Shown one piece after another: positions 46,921 to 56,502 of a stretch of DNA of 64,000 bases (positions within the stretch are counted from its first letter, which is position 1; the number at the start of each line of letters is the position of its first letter). Below the pieces are notes generated by a model. The model was not told the origin of the DNA and made no database searches. It saw only the letters and a program-made list of their open reading frames with translations. Position numbers and translations under genes: made by a program. Source of the stretch: Streptomyces sp. NRRL S-455 (GTDB taxonomy: Bacteria > Actinomycetota > Actinomycetes > Streptomycetales > Streptomycetaceae); NCBI RefSeq assembly GCF_000717875.1, contig NZ_JOCT01000002.1, forward strand, positions 277,880 through 341,879. The letters are read 5' to 3'.

Positions 46921-47604
46921 ATGCGCCAGATCGTCACCTTCGATGCCTACGGCACCCTGGTCGACTTCCAGCTCGGCCCCACCACCCTGAAGGTCCTGGC
47001 CGACAGGCTGGACCTGGACCGTCTGAACGTCGAGGAGTTCCTCGACGACTTCCGCATCATGCGGTTCCACGCCGTCCTGGAGGCATACCGCCCCTTCCGT
47101 GAGCTGCTGCCCGCCAGCCTGGAGATAGCGATGCGTCTGCACGGCCTGGAGTACCGGCAGTCCGACGGCGAGGCCCTGGTCGCGGCCGTGCCCACCTTCG
47201 GCCCCCACCCCGAGGTCCCGGCCGCCCTGCGGGCGCTGAAGTCCCGGTACGAGATCGCCATCATCTCCAACACGGACGACGACCTCATCGCCCAGAACCT
47301 GGCCAACATGGGCGTCGAGTTCGACCATGTCATCACCGCCCAGCAGGCCAAGGCGTACAAGCCGTCCCGGCAGACCTTCGAGTACGCCTTCCAGGCCATG
47401 GACATCGACCCCGCCCAGGTCATTCACGTCGCCCAGGGCTGGGAGTACGACCTCATCCCCACCCGCGACCTCGGCCTCGCTCGCCGCGTGTGGATCAACC
47501 GCTACGGCCACAACGGCTCCATCGGCGCCCGCGGCAGCGCCGACTACCAGCCCTTCGACGAGCTGCCCGACCTGTCCGGCCTGCCGGCCCTGCTCGGCTG
47601 CTGA
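46921..47604 (+). CDS. Haloacid dehalogenase type II (HAD superfamily)
   Basis: 227 residues. HAD motif I TFDAYGTLVDF (nucleophile Asp), motif II SNTDDDL, motif III Lys in AKAYKPS and acidic motif near QGWEYDLIPTRDLG. This is the L-2-haloacid dehalogenase-like branch, but many members act on phosphorylated or other substrates, and genes beside a FAD amine oxidase are common. The best ATG is 46921; upstream GTG starts lack context. The oxidase follows 50 bases later. Confidence 0.88.
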   Translation: MRQIVTFDAYGTLVDFQLGPTTLKVLADRLDLDRLNVEEFLDDFRIMRFHAVLEAYRPFRELLPASLEIAMRLHGLEYRQSDGEALVAAVPTFGPHPEVPAALRALKSRYEIAIISNTDDDLIAQNLANMGVEFDHVITAQQAKAYKPSRQTFEYAFQAMDIDPAQVIHVAQGWEYDLIPTRDLGLARRVWINRYGHNGSIGARGSADYQPFDELPDLSGLPALLGC

Positions 47605-47654
47605 CCCCACGGCTACACGGCGACACAGGATAGAGAACGCAAAGGACGCACGCC

Positions 47655-48947
47655 ATGAAGCAGATCCCCTACTGGCTCGACACCGCTCCCGCCCTGCCCG
47701 ACCGGTCTGGAAAGGACCTGCCGGACGAGGCCGACGTGGTGGTCATCGGCGGCGGCCTCACCGGACTGTCCACCGCTTACCACGCCGCCCGCAAGGGCGC
47801 CCGGGTCGTCCTCGTCGAGAAGGACAAGGTCGGCTCGGGAGCCTCCGGACGCAACGGCAGCCACTGCAACCCCGGCATCACCATCAGCCCGGCCGAGGCC
47901 CGCAAGCGCTACGGGATGGAGCGCGCCCGCGAGATCTACGATGCGTTCCGCGATGCGGTGGACCTCGTCGAGGAGCTCGCGGTCAGGGAGAAGATCGACT
48001 GCGACTTCCACCGTGCCGGGCGCCTCGGCGTCGCCTTCAAACCCCAGCACTTCGACGCCATGCGGGCCAAGCAGCGCGATCTGGCCGAGAACTTCGGCCA
48101 CGACACGGTATTGCTGACCAAGAGTGAACTGCGCGCCGAACTCGGCTCCGACTACTACCACGGCGCGCTGCTCGACCCGCTCGGCGCAGCCCTGCATGTG
48201 GGCAAGTTCGTCCATGGCCTGGCCGAGGCCGCGGAACACGCCGGTGCGGAGATCCACGAACGGAACGCCGCCACGGGCCTGACGAGGACCCCCGGCGGCG
48301 GCTTCCTCGTCGAGACCATGCACGGCACCATCCGCGCCAAGCAGGTCATGGCGGCCACCGACGCCTACACCGACAAGGCGCTGCCCTGGTTCCGGAAGCG
48401 ATTGATCAACGTCGGCAGCTTCATCATCGTTACCGAACCGCTCGGCGAGGCGCGCGCTCGCGACATCATTCCCAACGGGCGCCTGGTGGTCGACTCCAAG
48501 AACGTCGGCCACTACATCCGCCTCACCCCCGACAACCGCCTCGCCTTCGGTGGCCGGGCCCGCTTCGCGCCCTCCAACCCGGCCTCCGACGTGAAGAGCG
48601 GGGACGTCCTGAAGCGGGAGATGACGGAGATCTTCCCGCAACTGGCGGGCGTCCGGGTCGACTACGTCTGGGGCGGCATGGTCGGCTTCTCCTGGGACCG
48701 CCTCCCGCACGCGGGTGAGGCCGAGGGGGCCAAGGGCCTGTACTACTCCATGGGGTACTGCGGCCATGGAGTCCAGATGGCCACCTACATGGGCAGGGCG
48801 GTCGCCGAGATGATGGACGGCAAGCCGGAGGCCAACCCCCTGCGTGACCTTGGCTTCCCCAAGGTTCCCGTCCCCTTCTACAACGGCACCGCCTGGTTCC
48901 TGCCGTTCGGCGGCGCCTACTACAAGGCCAAGGACCGCCTGCGCTGA
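47655..48947 (+). CDS. FAD-dependent amine/amino-acid oxidoreductase (DAO family)
   Basis: 430 residues. N-terminal dinucleotide fold DVVVIGGGLTGLSTAYHAARKGARVVLVEKD, then SGASGRNGSHCNPGI and the C-terminal FAD strand YYSMGYCGHGVQMATYMGRAVAEM. Similar in pattern to gamma-glutamylputrescine oxidase/PuuB and other secondary-amine oxidases. It oxidises a C-N bond, feeding an aldehyde or keto acid into the pathway. ATG 47655 follows AAAGGA. It forms an operon with the HAD gene. Confidence 0.92.
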   Translation: MKQIPYWLDTAPALPDRSGKDLPDEADVVVIGGGLTGLSTAYHAARKGARVVLVEKDKVGSGASGRNGSHCNPGITISPAEARKRYGMERAREIYDAFRDAVDLVEELAVREKIDCDFHRAGRLGVAFKPQHFDAMRAKQRDLAENFGHDTVLLTKSELRAELGSDYYHGALLDPLGAALHVGKFVHGLAEAAEHAGAEIHERNAATGLTRTPGGGFLVETMHGTIRAKQVMAATDAYTDKALPWFRKRLINVGSFIIVTEPLGEARARDIIPNGRLVVDSKNVGHYIRLTPDNRLAFGGRARFAPSNPASDVKSGDVLKREMTEIFPQLAGVRVDYVWGGMVGFSWDRLPHAGEAEGAKGLYYSMGYCGHGVQMATYMGRAVAEMMDGKPEANPLRDLGFPKVPVPFYNGTAWFLPFGGAYYKAKDRLR

Positions 48948-48951
48948 CCTC

Positions 48952-49320
48952 CGCATCAGCGACGAGGCCATCGCCGCCCTGCCCATCACACGCCACCGCT
49001 TCCACGGAGACTGGAACTACACCTTCCACCCCGCAGGCCACCCACCACTCCCGGACCTTCCCCGGAACGGCGGAGGGTCGGCCTGCGGCTCTCGCCCCCT
49101 CACGCTCCACGACCTGCAGCACCCCGAACTGACCGGCATGCCCCGCAAGCAACTCAGCGACCTCACCGACACCTTGATCCTCGCGCTGGAAGAGCACCGC
49201 GAACAGGTCCGCCACGCAGCCCGCGGCGGACCACGCCGCGTTGCCCCAGGCACCGGCCGCAAACCCACACTCACCCCCGCCGACCAGATCCTGGTCACCA
49301 TCCTCTACCTGCGAAAACAC
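48952..49320 (+). mobile_element. Two transposase fragments side by side
   Basis: 48952-49040 encodes ISDEAIAALPITRHRFHGDWNYTFHP, the C-terminal end of ISAzo13-like transposases. 49085-49320 encodes LTLHDLQHPELTGMPRKQLSDLTDTL... GTGRKPTLTPADQILVTILYLRKH, the N-terminal region of an IS5-type transposase. Neither is complete and no terminal repeats are seen. They mark an insertion hot spot behind the oxidase gene. Confidence 0.65.
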
Positions 49321-49599
49321 AGTCTTCAGGAGCGGCGACGAGTTGGTGGCAGACCGGTGGACGGGCAGACCGCCACGCGGTGCGGTCCGTGCCACCGCAG
49401 CGAGCCGGGGCCGTGGTCGCCCGTCTGGCGCTGTCCCGGAACTGCGCCACCTGCGCTTCGTCCAGCGGCCGGTGCCCGGGCCCGGACCGCCTGCGGTGAT
49501 CCCTCCCACCGAACGCGCACCGGGCCGTGCGAGCGGACGCCCGCACGGCCCCGCATCGGCACCAGCGGCGGGCGTCGGCAGAGGCGACGACCGTCGTCA

Positions 49600-50160
49600 G
49601 GATCGTCAGACGGCGATGATCTGCCACTGCTGCCGCGTCAGTGACGGGTACGGCTGTTGCTCGATGTGGGCTCCGTCGGCGGTGCTGCCCTCCTTCGACG
49701 GCGAGGCAGAGCCCGCTGTAGCGGTTGTTGAGGAAGTAGTAGCCGTCACCCGTGGGCGTGATGCCCAGTGCTGCTGGGGGCGTTGGCGTACCCCCAGATG
49801 GCCACGTTGCCGCCGTCGGCGCGGGAGAGACCCGCGGCCTCCAGGAGCTTGCCGCTGCCCACCCTTGATCTCGTATTAGCCGTCGCCGGTCTTGGAGAAG
49901 GTCCACTTCTCGTTCGCCTTGTTGAGACAGGGCCACTGCAGGACGTCGGTGCCGTTCGCCGTGCCCCCGCGCTCCACGTCGGCGGCCTTGCCGCTGTGCC
50001 GCACGAAGCCGACGTTCCGGGCGGGCCATTCGGCCACCTTGAGGGTCTGGTTGCAGGCCCAGGTGCCGGAGGCGACCTGGGTGGGCCGTCGGTGCTGGTG
50101 GAGATGAGAAGGCATTTTGGAGGTGGCGCAGCCGCTCGGCACTGAGATCGAGGGCTCCAT
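49600..50160 (-). pseudogene. Broken ricin-type lectin domain gene
   Basis: Lectin pieces lie in several frames: GTWACNQTLKVAEWPARNVGFVRHSGKAADVE, DVLQWPCLNKANEKWTFSKTGDG, GNVAIWGYANAP and GYYFLNNRYSGLCLAVEGG. They form one beta-trefoil of a secreted protein, interrupted by at least two frameshifts. A further unexplained leftward segment (MPGQFLIPFPDSNSQPLSALDRTALRAL, 50160-50290) precedes it. Confidence 0.6.
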
Positions 50161-50307
50161 GTCGGTGCGGCGCTTTTCAGGGCCCGCAGCGCCGTCCTGT
50201 CGAGGGCCGACAGGGGCTGGGAGTTGGAGTCTGGGAAGGGGATGAGGAACTGCCCGGGCATCTCGGTGCCGGGGTGGAGCGAGGGGGCGTCCCACCCCGG
50301 CCGGGTC

Positions 50308-51576
50308 TCATCGGATGTGCTTCGCCGGCTTGGTGGCGGCGTTGAGGAGGTATTCCAGGGGGCCTCGGCGGAAGAAGCGGGACCAGACCGCGGCGAACAC
50401 GGTCGCCCCGAGGACGAACATGATCAGCGGCACCCATGATTGCTGGGTGCCGGTCCCGGCGGGCACGGCCAGCGCGGACTGGGCGAGGAAGTGGCCGACG
50501 TAGGCGGTCAGGGACATGGTGCCCACGGCGATGACCGGCTTCGCCAGGCGGCGCAGTCGCGGCACGCGGTCCATCGCCACCGTCGCGCCCACGATCACGA
50601 GGATCGCGACGCCTACGCTGCCGATGATGTCGAACGTGGTGCCGCTGTGCGGCCCGGCCGTCAGGAGCGACGACGCCGGCATCTCGGGGAACGACCCCCC
50701 GTCCGGGGGCATCGAACCGCTGGCGGGGGGCATCGAACCGGAGCTACCGGACGACGACCCGTCTTCCGCCGTGCTCCTCAACGCACCCGATCCGGCGAGC
50801 AGCAGGGACATGCTGTAGGCGGCCGCGGTGAGGGAAGCGCCGAGCGCGGCGAGGCGCTTCTGAACGGTGCCGGAGGACAGGTCGAGGCGGCCCAGTGCCA
50901 TGCCCGCGATCACGAACGACATCCACGTGAGCGCCGGGTAGAAGCCGGTGAGCAGCAGATCGAGCACTCCCACCTCGCTGAGGCGACGGAGCGGGTCGTA
51001 GGCGTTGATGCTCTCCTGGACCGACGGAGTCAGCAGCGAGGTCAGGACGAACGCCAGCTGCGGTGTGACGAGGGCGAACGCGGCCGCGATGATCGCGAGT
51101 GTCCTGGCGCTCAGTCGCACCAGGGGCAGGGCCAGCAGGAAGTAGACCCCGTAGAAGCCGAGGATGATCACTCCCCCGTACTCCATCGCCAGCACGGTGC
51201 CCAGCACCAGCAGGACCACGGCGCGGATCGCGATGCGGGCCTTCGCCTGCCGGCCCGCCAGGCCCGTCTTCGGCTCGCGGCGGCCGGCGATCAGCATCAG
51301 CGAGAACCCGGCGAGAGTGGCGAACAGGACCGACGAGTGACCGTCCGCTATGTAGCGGATCCAGCTCGCCACGCCGGTCGTGGCGGACAGCGGGGGGCCG
51401 ATGTGCACGACGTACATGCCGAACACCGCCAGCGCGCGGGCCAGATCCACCCCGACGAGGCGTCCCATCGAGGGACCGGCCGAGGTCGGCACGGCGGACT
51501 CGGGGGAGGTTCGGGGCGGCGGAGGTGAGTTCTCCGGGGGAGCTGACGTCTCCTGCGGCGGCTGTGTCTGTGTCAT
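50308..51576 (-). CDS. DUF418-like multi-pass membrane protein (copy 1)
   Basis: 422 residues, ~10 TM spans. N-terminal RLVGVDLARALAVFGMYVVHIGPP and C-terminal RFFRRGPLEYLLNAATKPAKHIR are the actinobacterial signature of DUF418/acyltransferase-like proteins. A Ser/Gly/Met/Pro-rich loop (GSSGSMPPASGSMPPDGGSF, ~280-300) lies outside. Possible acetyl-CoA-dependent envelope acyltransferase; unproven. It diverges from the exporter operon 214 bases away. Two paralogues follow at 57359 and 61083. Confidence 0.88.
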   Translation of the reverse strand: MTQTQPPQETSAPPENSPPPPRTSPESAVPTSAGPSMGRLVGVDLARALAVFGMYVVHIGPPLSATTGVASWIRYIADGHSSVLFATLAGFSLMLIAGRREPKTGLAGRQAKARIAIRAVVLLVLGTVLAMEYGGVIILGFYGVYFLLALPLVRLSARTLAIIAAAFALVTPQLAFVLTSLLTPSVQESINAYDPLRRLSEVGVLDLLLTGFYPALTWMSFVIAGMALGRLDLSSGTVQKRLAALGASLTAAAYSMSLLLAGSGALRSTAEDGSSSGSSGSMPPASGSMPPDGGSFPEMPASSLLTAGPHSGTTFDIIGSVGVAILVIVGATVAMDRVPRLRRLAKPVIAVGTMSLTAYVGHFLAQSALAVPAGTGTQQSWVPLIMFVLGATVFAAVWSRFFRRGPLEYLLNAATKPAKHIR

Positions 51577-51790
51577 ACGGAAAACGTCGCGTGGACGTCA
51601 GGGGGCGGGCCATCCGGCAGTCTTCGGTAACGGCCCCGCCGGTCGGCGGGTACCGCCCTGCCGACCGGCGGAACCTCGTCCCCGGCCCGGTCCGGTGCGA
51701 CCGGGCGGTGGTCTTGTCCAGCCACTCGGCGGGGGTGGACCCGACGGTTGCCGGATGGGTGCGGGGCGGCCGGGCTTCCAGGGTGGAGGC

Positions 51791-52006
51791 ATGACACACC
51801 GTGCGCGACACAAGGAGCCCGACACCTCCCGCGCCTCACCAGCTGACCAACCGGGGCATGACGTGGTCCCTCGCAGGGGCGACTTCCTGGAGTTCCTCGG
51901 CCTGGTGCTGGCTGCGGGCGCCCTCGTCCTGGTCGTCGTACGCCCTGAGCTGCCCGAAGCGTTGGTGCGCGCCCTCTCCTCGAGCACAGCCGGACTCGTC
52001 CGCTGA
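51791..52006 (+). CDS. Small one-pass membrane protein before the ABC exporter
   Basis: 71 residues from ATG 51791 (RBS GGTGGAGG). Polar N-terminus, then one span [18 protein letters not shown] and a short tail. No family recognised. Its position, 76 bases before the exporter on the same strand, suggests a helper or regulatory subunit. The gap 51577-51790 holds the divergent promoters. Confidence 0.5.
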   Translation: MTHRARHKEPDTSRASPADQPGHDVVPRRGDFLEFLGLVLAAGALVLVVVRPELPEALVRALSSSTAGLVR

Positions 52007-52082
52007 GCCGGCACACCATCACGCCCGGTCCGCCCGGCACCGTCCATGCGGTGCCGGGCGGACCGCAGAAGGAAGGAATGTT

Positions 52083-53870
52083 GTGAACACCGCATCCGCC
52101 CCGGCGAAAGATGAGACGTCCCTGCCTGCCCGGGAGACGGTCAGGGCGCTGTACGGGTATGTCCGGCCGCACCGTTGGGCCGTTGCCCTTGGTCTGTTGT
52201 GTGCCCTGGTGGGGGCCGCCGGGGCGCTGCTGCAGCCGTTGGCCACGAAGGCGCTGGTGGACCGGATGGCCTCCGGTGGGACCATCGCCGGGATCCTGAT
52301 CGGGCTCACCGTGCTGGTGGTGGTGGGCACGGCGGTCGAGGCGTTCGGCGCGTACGTGCTGGAGCGGACGGCGGAGTCGGTGGTCCTGGCCGCTCGACGC
52401 ACCGTGGTGGGGCGGCTGTTGCGGCTGCGGATCGCGGAGTTCGAGCGGATCCCGCCGGGTGATCTGATGTCCCGCGTCACCTCGGACACGACGCTGCTGC
52501 GGGCGGTCAGCACGCAGGCGGTCGTCTCCGCGGCCTCGGGTGCGGTCGCGTTCGTCGCGGCGATCGTGATGATGGCTTTGCTCGATGTCGTGCTGCTGGG
52601 TGTGACGCTCGGCGTGGTCGTGCTGGTCGGCGGGGCCGTCGCGCTGGTCATGCCGAAGATCGCCCGGGCCACCGAGCGGTCGCAGGAGGCGGTCGGGGAG
52701 ATCTCCGTCGCGCTGGAGCGGGCCTTCGGGGCGTTCCGTACGGTGAAGGCGTCCGGCGCCGAGGGCCGGGAGACCGCCCGGGTGGAGGCGGCGGCGCGGC
52801 GGGCCTGGCGGCACGGAGTGAAGAGCGCCAAGTGGGAGTCCGCGGCGGGCTCGGCCGACGAACTCGCCGTACAGCTGGCCTTCCTCGCGGTGCTCGCCGT
52901 CGGTGGGGCACGCGTGGCGTCCGGGGAGATCCCGGTCTCCACCCTGATCGCCTTCCTGCTGTACCTCTTCTACCTGATCGAGCCGGTGTCCAGGCTGGTC
53001 GACGCCGTGACCTCCTATCAGGAGGGTGCGGCCGCGATCTCCCGGATCGCACAGGTCGAACGCCTCTCCACAGAACCGGCCGACCGGCGGGGGGTCTCCC
53101 TGCCCAAGCAGGGGGCAGCGGTGCCGGATCCGGCATCGGTCCGCTTCGAGGACGTGTCCTTCCGCTACCGCCCGGGCCTGCCGTACGTCCATCGGCAGGT
53201 GAGTTTCGAGGTTCCGGGAACCGGTATGACGGCCTTCGTCGGTCCCTCGGGCGCGGGCAAGTCGACGGTGTTCGCGCTCATCGAGCGGTTCCACGAGGTC
53301 ACCGGCGGCCGGGTCCTGGTCGACGGCAAGGACGTCCAGGACTGGTCCCTGGCCGAGCTGCGGTCCGCCATCGGGTATGTGGAACAGGACGCGCCCGTCT
53401 TGGCCGGCACCCTGCGGGAGAACCTCGTCTTCGCGGCGCCCGGCGCGACGGACGACGACATCCGCGACGTCCTGGCCAGGACGAAGCTCGACACCCTCAT
53501 CGAGCGCCTGCCCCACGGCCTGGACACCCCGGTCGGACACCGCGGCTCCAAGCTGTCCGGCGGCGAGCGGCAGCGCGTCGCCATCGCCCGCGCCCTGCTG
53601 CGCAGGCCCAGGCTGCTGCTCCTGGACGAGGCGACCTCGCAGCTCGACGCCGTCAACGAGCTGGCGCTGCGGGACGTCGTCACCGAGGTGGCCCGCGAGA
53701 CCACCGTGCTGGTGGTGGCCCACCGCCTGTCGACGGTGACAGGCGCCGACCGGATCGTCGTCATGGACGCCGGCCGGGTCCGCGCCGTCGGCACCCACGA
53801 GGAACTGGTGACCGAGGACCCGCTGTACGCACAACTGGCAGCCACCCAGCTCCTGACCCCCGCCCGATGA
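52083..53870 (+). CDS. ABC exporter (fused TM and ATPase domains, LmrA/MsbA type)
   Basis: 595 residues from GTG 52083 (RBS GGAAGGAA). Six TM spans in ~30-325, then the ATPase: Walker [11 protein letters not shown]-loop YVEQDAPVL, signature [17 protein letters not shown], Walker [13 protein letters not shown] and the H-switch [10 protein letters not shown]. It works as a homodimer, or with a partner not seen here. The substrate (drug, peptide or lipid) is unknown. It is flanked by two small membrane proteins on the same strand. Confidence 0.94.
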   Translation: MNTASAPAKDETSLPARETVRALYGYVRPHRWAVALGLLCALVGAAGALLQPLATKALVDRMASGGTIAGILIGLTVLVVVGTAVEAFGAYVLERTAESVVLAARRTVVGRLLRLRIAEFERIPPGDLMSRVTSDTTLLRAVSTQAVVSAASGAVAFVAAIVMMALLDVVLLGVTLGVVVLVGGAVALVMPKIARATERSQEAVGEISVALERAFGAFRTVKASGAEGRETARVEAAARRAWRHGVKSAKWESAAGSADELAVQLAFLAVLAVGGARVASGEIPVSTLIAFLLYLFYLIEPVSRLVDAVTSYQEGAAAISRIAQVERLSTEPADRRGVSLPKQGAAVPDPASVRFEDVSFRYRPGLPYVHRQVSFEVPGTGMTAFVGPSGAGKSTVFALIERFHEVTGGRVLVDGKDVQDWSLAELRSAIGYVEQDAPVLAGTLRENLVFAAPGATDDDIRDVLARTKLDTLIERLPHGLDTPVGHRGSKLSGGERQRVAIARALLRRPRLLLLDEATSQLDAVNELALRDVVTEVARETTVLVVAHRLSTVTGADRIVVMDAGRVRAVGTHEELVTEDPLYAQLAATQLLTPAR

Positions 53871-53965
53871 CCCACCACACGCCAGGTCGTCCGGTCGGCC
53901 ACTGCCCCACGCCCGGCCGGACAACCACCCACACCCACACAGACCAAGACCGCGAAAGGCCCCCC

Positions 53966-54493
53966 ATGTACACAGAGTCCGCCATCCGTCACAGACATGC
54001 GGTGTGGAGCTGGCTGGCGCAACCGACCGCGCTGTTCGGCGGCGTGTACGGGCTGCTGGTGTCGAGTTCGGCCGTCGCCGCGCTCACCCAGTTCGGCGAG
54101 ACGACTCGAGCGGCACGCATGGACGACGCCCTATGGGTCCTGTTCACCGCCCTCGCCTCGACCCTGGCCCATGGTTACGCCCACCAGATTGCCCACCGCG
54201 ACGCGCAGGGCCGTCCCGGCGTACGGGGTGTGGTGCGTGCCGTGCTCGCCGAATGGCCGCTGGTGGTGGCGGCGCTGCCCACCGCACTGCTGCTGTGGGG
54301 GGCGGGCCTTGGCTGGTGGCGCTCGGCAGGCATCGAGTACGTCGCCTTCGGCATCAACACCGTGCTGCTGCTGGGCTGGGGCGTGCTGGCTTCCCGGGCC
54401 GCGGGCAGCACATGGGGACGAGCTCTCAGGATCGGCTGTGCCGACGCGATCCTGGGAGTGGCCGTCGCCTTGGTCAGCACCTTGCTGAAGTGA
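53966..54493 (+). CDS. Small integral membrane protein after the ABC exporter
   Basis: 175 residues with four to five TM spans (FGGVYGLLVSSSAVAAL, ALWVLFTALASTLAHGYA, WPLVVAALPTALLLWGAGL, YVAFGINTVLLLGWGVLA, ADAILGVAVALVSTLL). A His-rich loop HGYAHQIAHRDAQG joins spans 2 and 3. No family recognised with certainty. It follows the exporter by 95 bases and may be co-transcribed. Confidence 0.7.
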   Translation: MYTESAIRHRHAVWSWLAQPTALFGGVYGLLVSSSAVAALTQFGETTRAARMDDALWVLFTALASTLAHGYAHQIAHRDAQGRPGVRGVVRAVLAEWPLVVAALPTALLLWGAGLGWWRSAGIEYVAFGINTVLLLGWGVLASRAAGSTWGRALRIGCADAILGVAVALVSTLLK

Positions 54494-54669
54494 CGCGGCG
54501 ACTTGTCACGTGTAGCTCTCGTCGTCCGCCGTGGGCGAGGCGGAAACCAGAGCTGTCAGCCTGGTGCCGGGACGTTGGCTGTCCGACCGCAGCACCAGAG
54601 ACGGTCAGGGCGGGGAGCGGGACAGGGGAATCTGGGAGAGGGTGGATGCGGAGGTGGGAAAGCACAAGT

Positions 54670-55013
54670 GCGCTGGCCGTCTGGGCGGCGGGCACCCTCG
54701 CACCCGCCCGGACCATCTCGGCGGTGACAAGGCGCATTCCTCCCACCGCAGCCGCTGCTACCTGCGCAGACGGTAGCTCAAGCGGATCATCCCCGAGCCG
54801 AAGAACCAACGGGCCAACCGCCAACGCCGCAGTCGCAAGCGCGGGCGGCCCGCCGGTTTCGACAAGACGATCTACAACCGCAGGAACGAAGTCGAGCGGC
54901 GATCAACACTTTCAGGAACTCTCGCGCCGTGGCCACGAGGTTCCTCAAGCGCGCCTACGTCTTCCAGGGCACCATGACCGTCGCAGCGATCCGCCTCTGG
55001 CTTCGGGGGTAGA
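54670..55013 (+). mobile_element. IS5-family transposase remnant
   Basis: RTRPDHLGGDKAHSSHRSRCYLRRR, an in-frame TAG, then IPEPKNQRANRQRRSRKRGRPAGFDKTIYNRRNEVERR. A one-base deletion near 54902 follows, after which the frame continues NSRAVATRFLKRAYVFQGTMTVAAIRLWLRG. This is the C-terminal half of an IS5-type DDE transposase, inactivated by a stop and a frameshift. From 54494 to 54669 nothing is seen. Confidence 0.8.
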
Positions 55014-55135
55014 TCCATTGTCCCCGTGCGGGGACGTGGCTGTCACCGCTCTCCGGAATGATCTTTACACCCGATTTACGCCTTCAGGCTTGCAGGCAAC
55101 GGACACAACACACTGACCTGATCTGGGAGTTGAGA

Positions 55136-55358
55136 GTGACGCACGACGTTGCCGCGCTGGCCGTGGAGCTAACGGACATGGCCGCGGCGGATCACCGGTC
55201 CGCCGTCCGCGCGAACAGCGACGACACCTGCCGAGCAGTTGGCCTGGCGGCGTCTTACCGCACAGCACGGTGACCGGCTCGGCGAGATCATGGACGAGTA
55301 CGGCTGGCCGACGGAGGAACTGGTCGGCGGATCCCTGCCCAGGGTTCACCTGCCGTAG
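55136..55358 (+). pseudogene. DUF6624-like remnant
   Basis: A GTG start at 55136 opens VTHDVAALAVELTDMAAADHRSAVRANSDD. After a frameshift it resumes as AEQLAWRRLTAQHGDRLGEIMDEYGWPTEELVG and stops at 55358. The LREIIDEHGWP-type motif is that of DUF6624 proteins, which lack a known function. The C-terminal half is absent. Confidence 0.55.
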
Positions 55359-55392
55359 GCAATGATCCGCCGGACAGGCCCTGAGCAACAGC

Positions 55393-56502
55393 TCAGTCCG
55401 CGCTGAGCGGGATCCGCAGCCGCACCCGGTAGCCGCCTTCCGTGGTCGGGCCCGCATCCAGGGTGCCGTGCAGGATGTCGGCACGTTCCCGCAGCCCGAC
55501 GAGGCCTTGCTGGGAGCCGGGGAGAGACAAGGAAGGACGCGTGGATGGGGTGTTGGTGACGGTCACTCCGATGCCCTCGCCGTCCTGCCACAATTCGACG
55601 CTGGCCGTGGCGCGAGGTGCGTGTTTGCGGACGTTGGTCAGCGCTTCCTGAACCGTACGGTAGAGGGCGCGTTGGGTGGGTGTGCTCACAGTGGGCGGCA
55701 GTTCCCCCGTCAGCTGTACGTCAGCGCCGCTCGATTCCACGAGTTTACGCAGGTCGGCAAGGGTGGGCTGAGGCGTCAGCTCGGTGGCGTCGCCGCCGGA
55801 GGCCCGCAGCAGGGTGACCATGGTGCGCAGTTCGTCGAGCGTGGTGACGCTCAGCGAACGGATCGTGCGAGCGGCCTCCTTGGCGTCCACGTCCCGGGCG
55901 GCGACCTGCAACGCCCCGGCCCGTACGGCGATCAGGCTGACCTGATGGGAGACCACGTCGTGCATCTCCCGGGCCAGCTGGGCGCGTTCGCGAGCGAGGA
56001 CGGCCTGGGCGTGCAGGGTCCGCTCGTGTTCCCTTGCCTCCTCGATCTCGGCCAACCGCCGCGCCAGGTCCCGCTGTGCCTGGAGTAGCTGGCCGAAGAG
56101 GACCGGTGCCGCGGCCGTAGCCAGGCCGTACACGAAGAAGACCAATGTCATGGTCCGGTCGACCTCGGCCAGGGGCCACGGAGTGCTGCTCGCGACGGCG
56201 GCCAGGGCGACGCACACGGCGAGGAGACGGCGGTTGCGGGAGCGTTCGGCCAGGGTGAACAGCGCCGCGAGCACAGCGACGGCGACATCCTGCATCAGTG
56301 CGACGGGCAGGGTGAGCAGGAACACGACGAGCGGGAACCGGCGCCGGAAGGCCAGCGCGGTGCACCCGACAGCCACCAGCGCGAGCTCGAGGCGCGTGGG
56401 CTCCCAGTCGTTCAGCCGCACGTCCACGGCCGCCGCGGCCACCAGGGCGAGGTCGATGACCGGCGTGGGAACCCGCTGCCACAGGGCGCGCGCACGGCTC
56501 AT
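55393..56502 (-). CDS. Two-component sensor histidine kinase (HisKA_3 type)
   Basis: 369 residues. Four to five TM spans in the first ~140, a coiled coil (QAQRDLARRLAEIEEAREHERTLHAQ), the phospho-acceptor helix AREMHDVVSHQVSLIAVRAGAL and an ATPase domain (RTVQEALTNVRKHAP, GSQQGLVGLRERADILHG). The ATG at 56502 overlaps the response-regulator stop (ATGA). With no large extracellular domain, it may sense membrane state or a neighbour such as the divergent DUF418-like protein. Confidence 0.93.
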   Translation of the reverse strand: MSRARALWQRVPTPVIDLALVAAAAVDVRLNDWEPTRLELALVAVGCTALAFRRRFPLVVFLLTLPVALMQDVAVAVLAALFTLAERSRNRRLLAVCVALAAVASSTPWPLAEVDRTMTLVFFVYGLATAAAPVLFGQLLQAQRDLARRLAEIEEAREHERTLHAQAVLARERAQLAREMHDVVSHQVSLIAVRAGALQVAARDVDAKEAARTIRSLSVTTLDELRTMVTLLRASGGDATELTPQPTLADLRKLVESSGADVQLTGELPPTVSTPTQRALYRTVQEALTNVRKHAPRATASVELWQDGEGIGVTVTNTPSTRPSLSLPGSQQGLVGLRERADILHGTLDAGPTTEGGYRVRLRIPLSAD

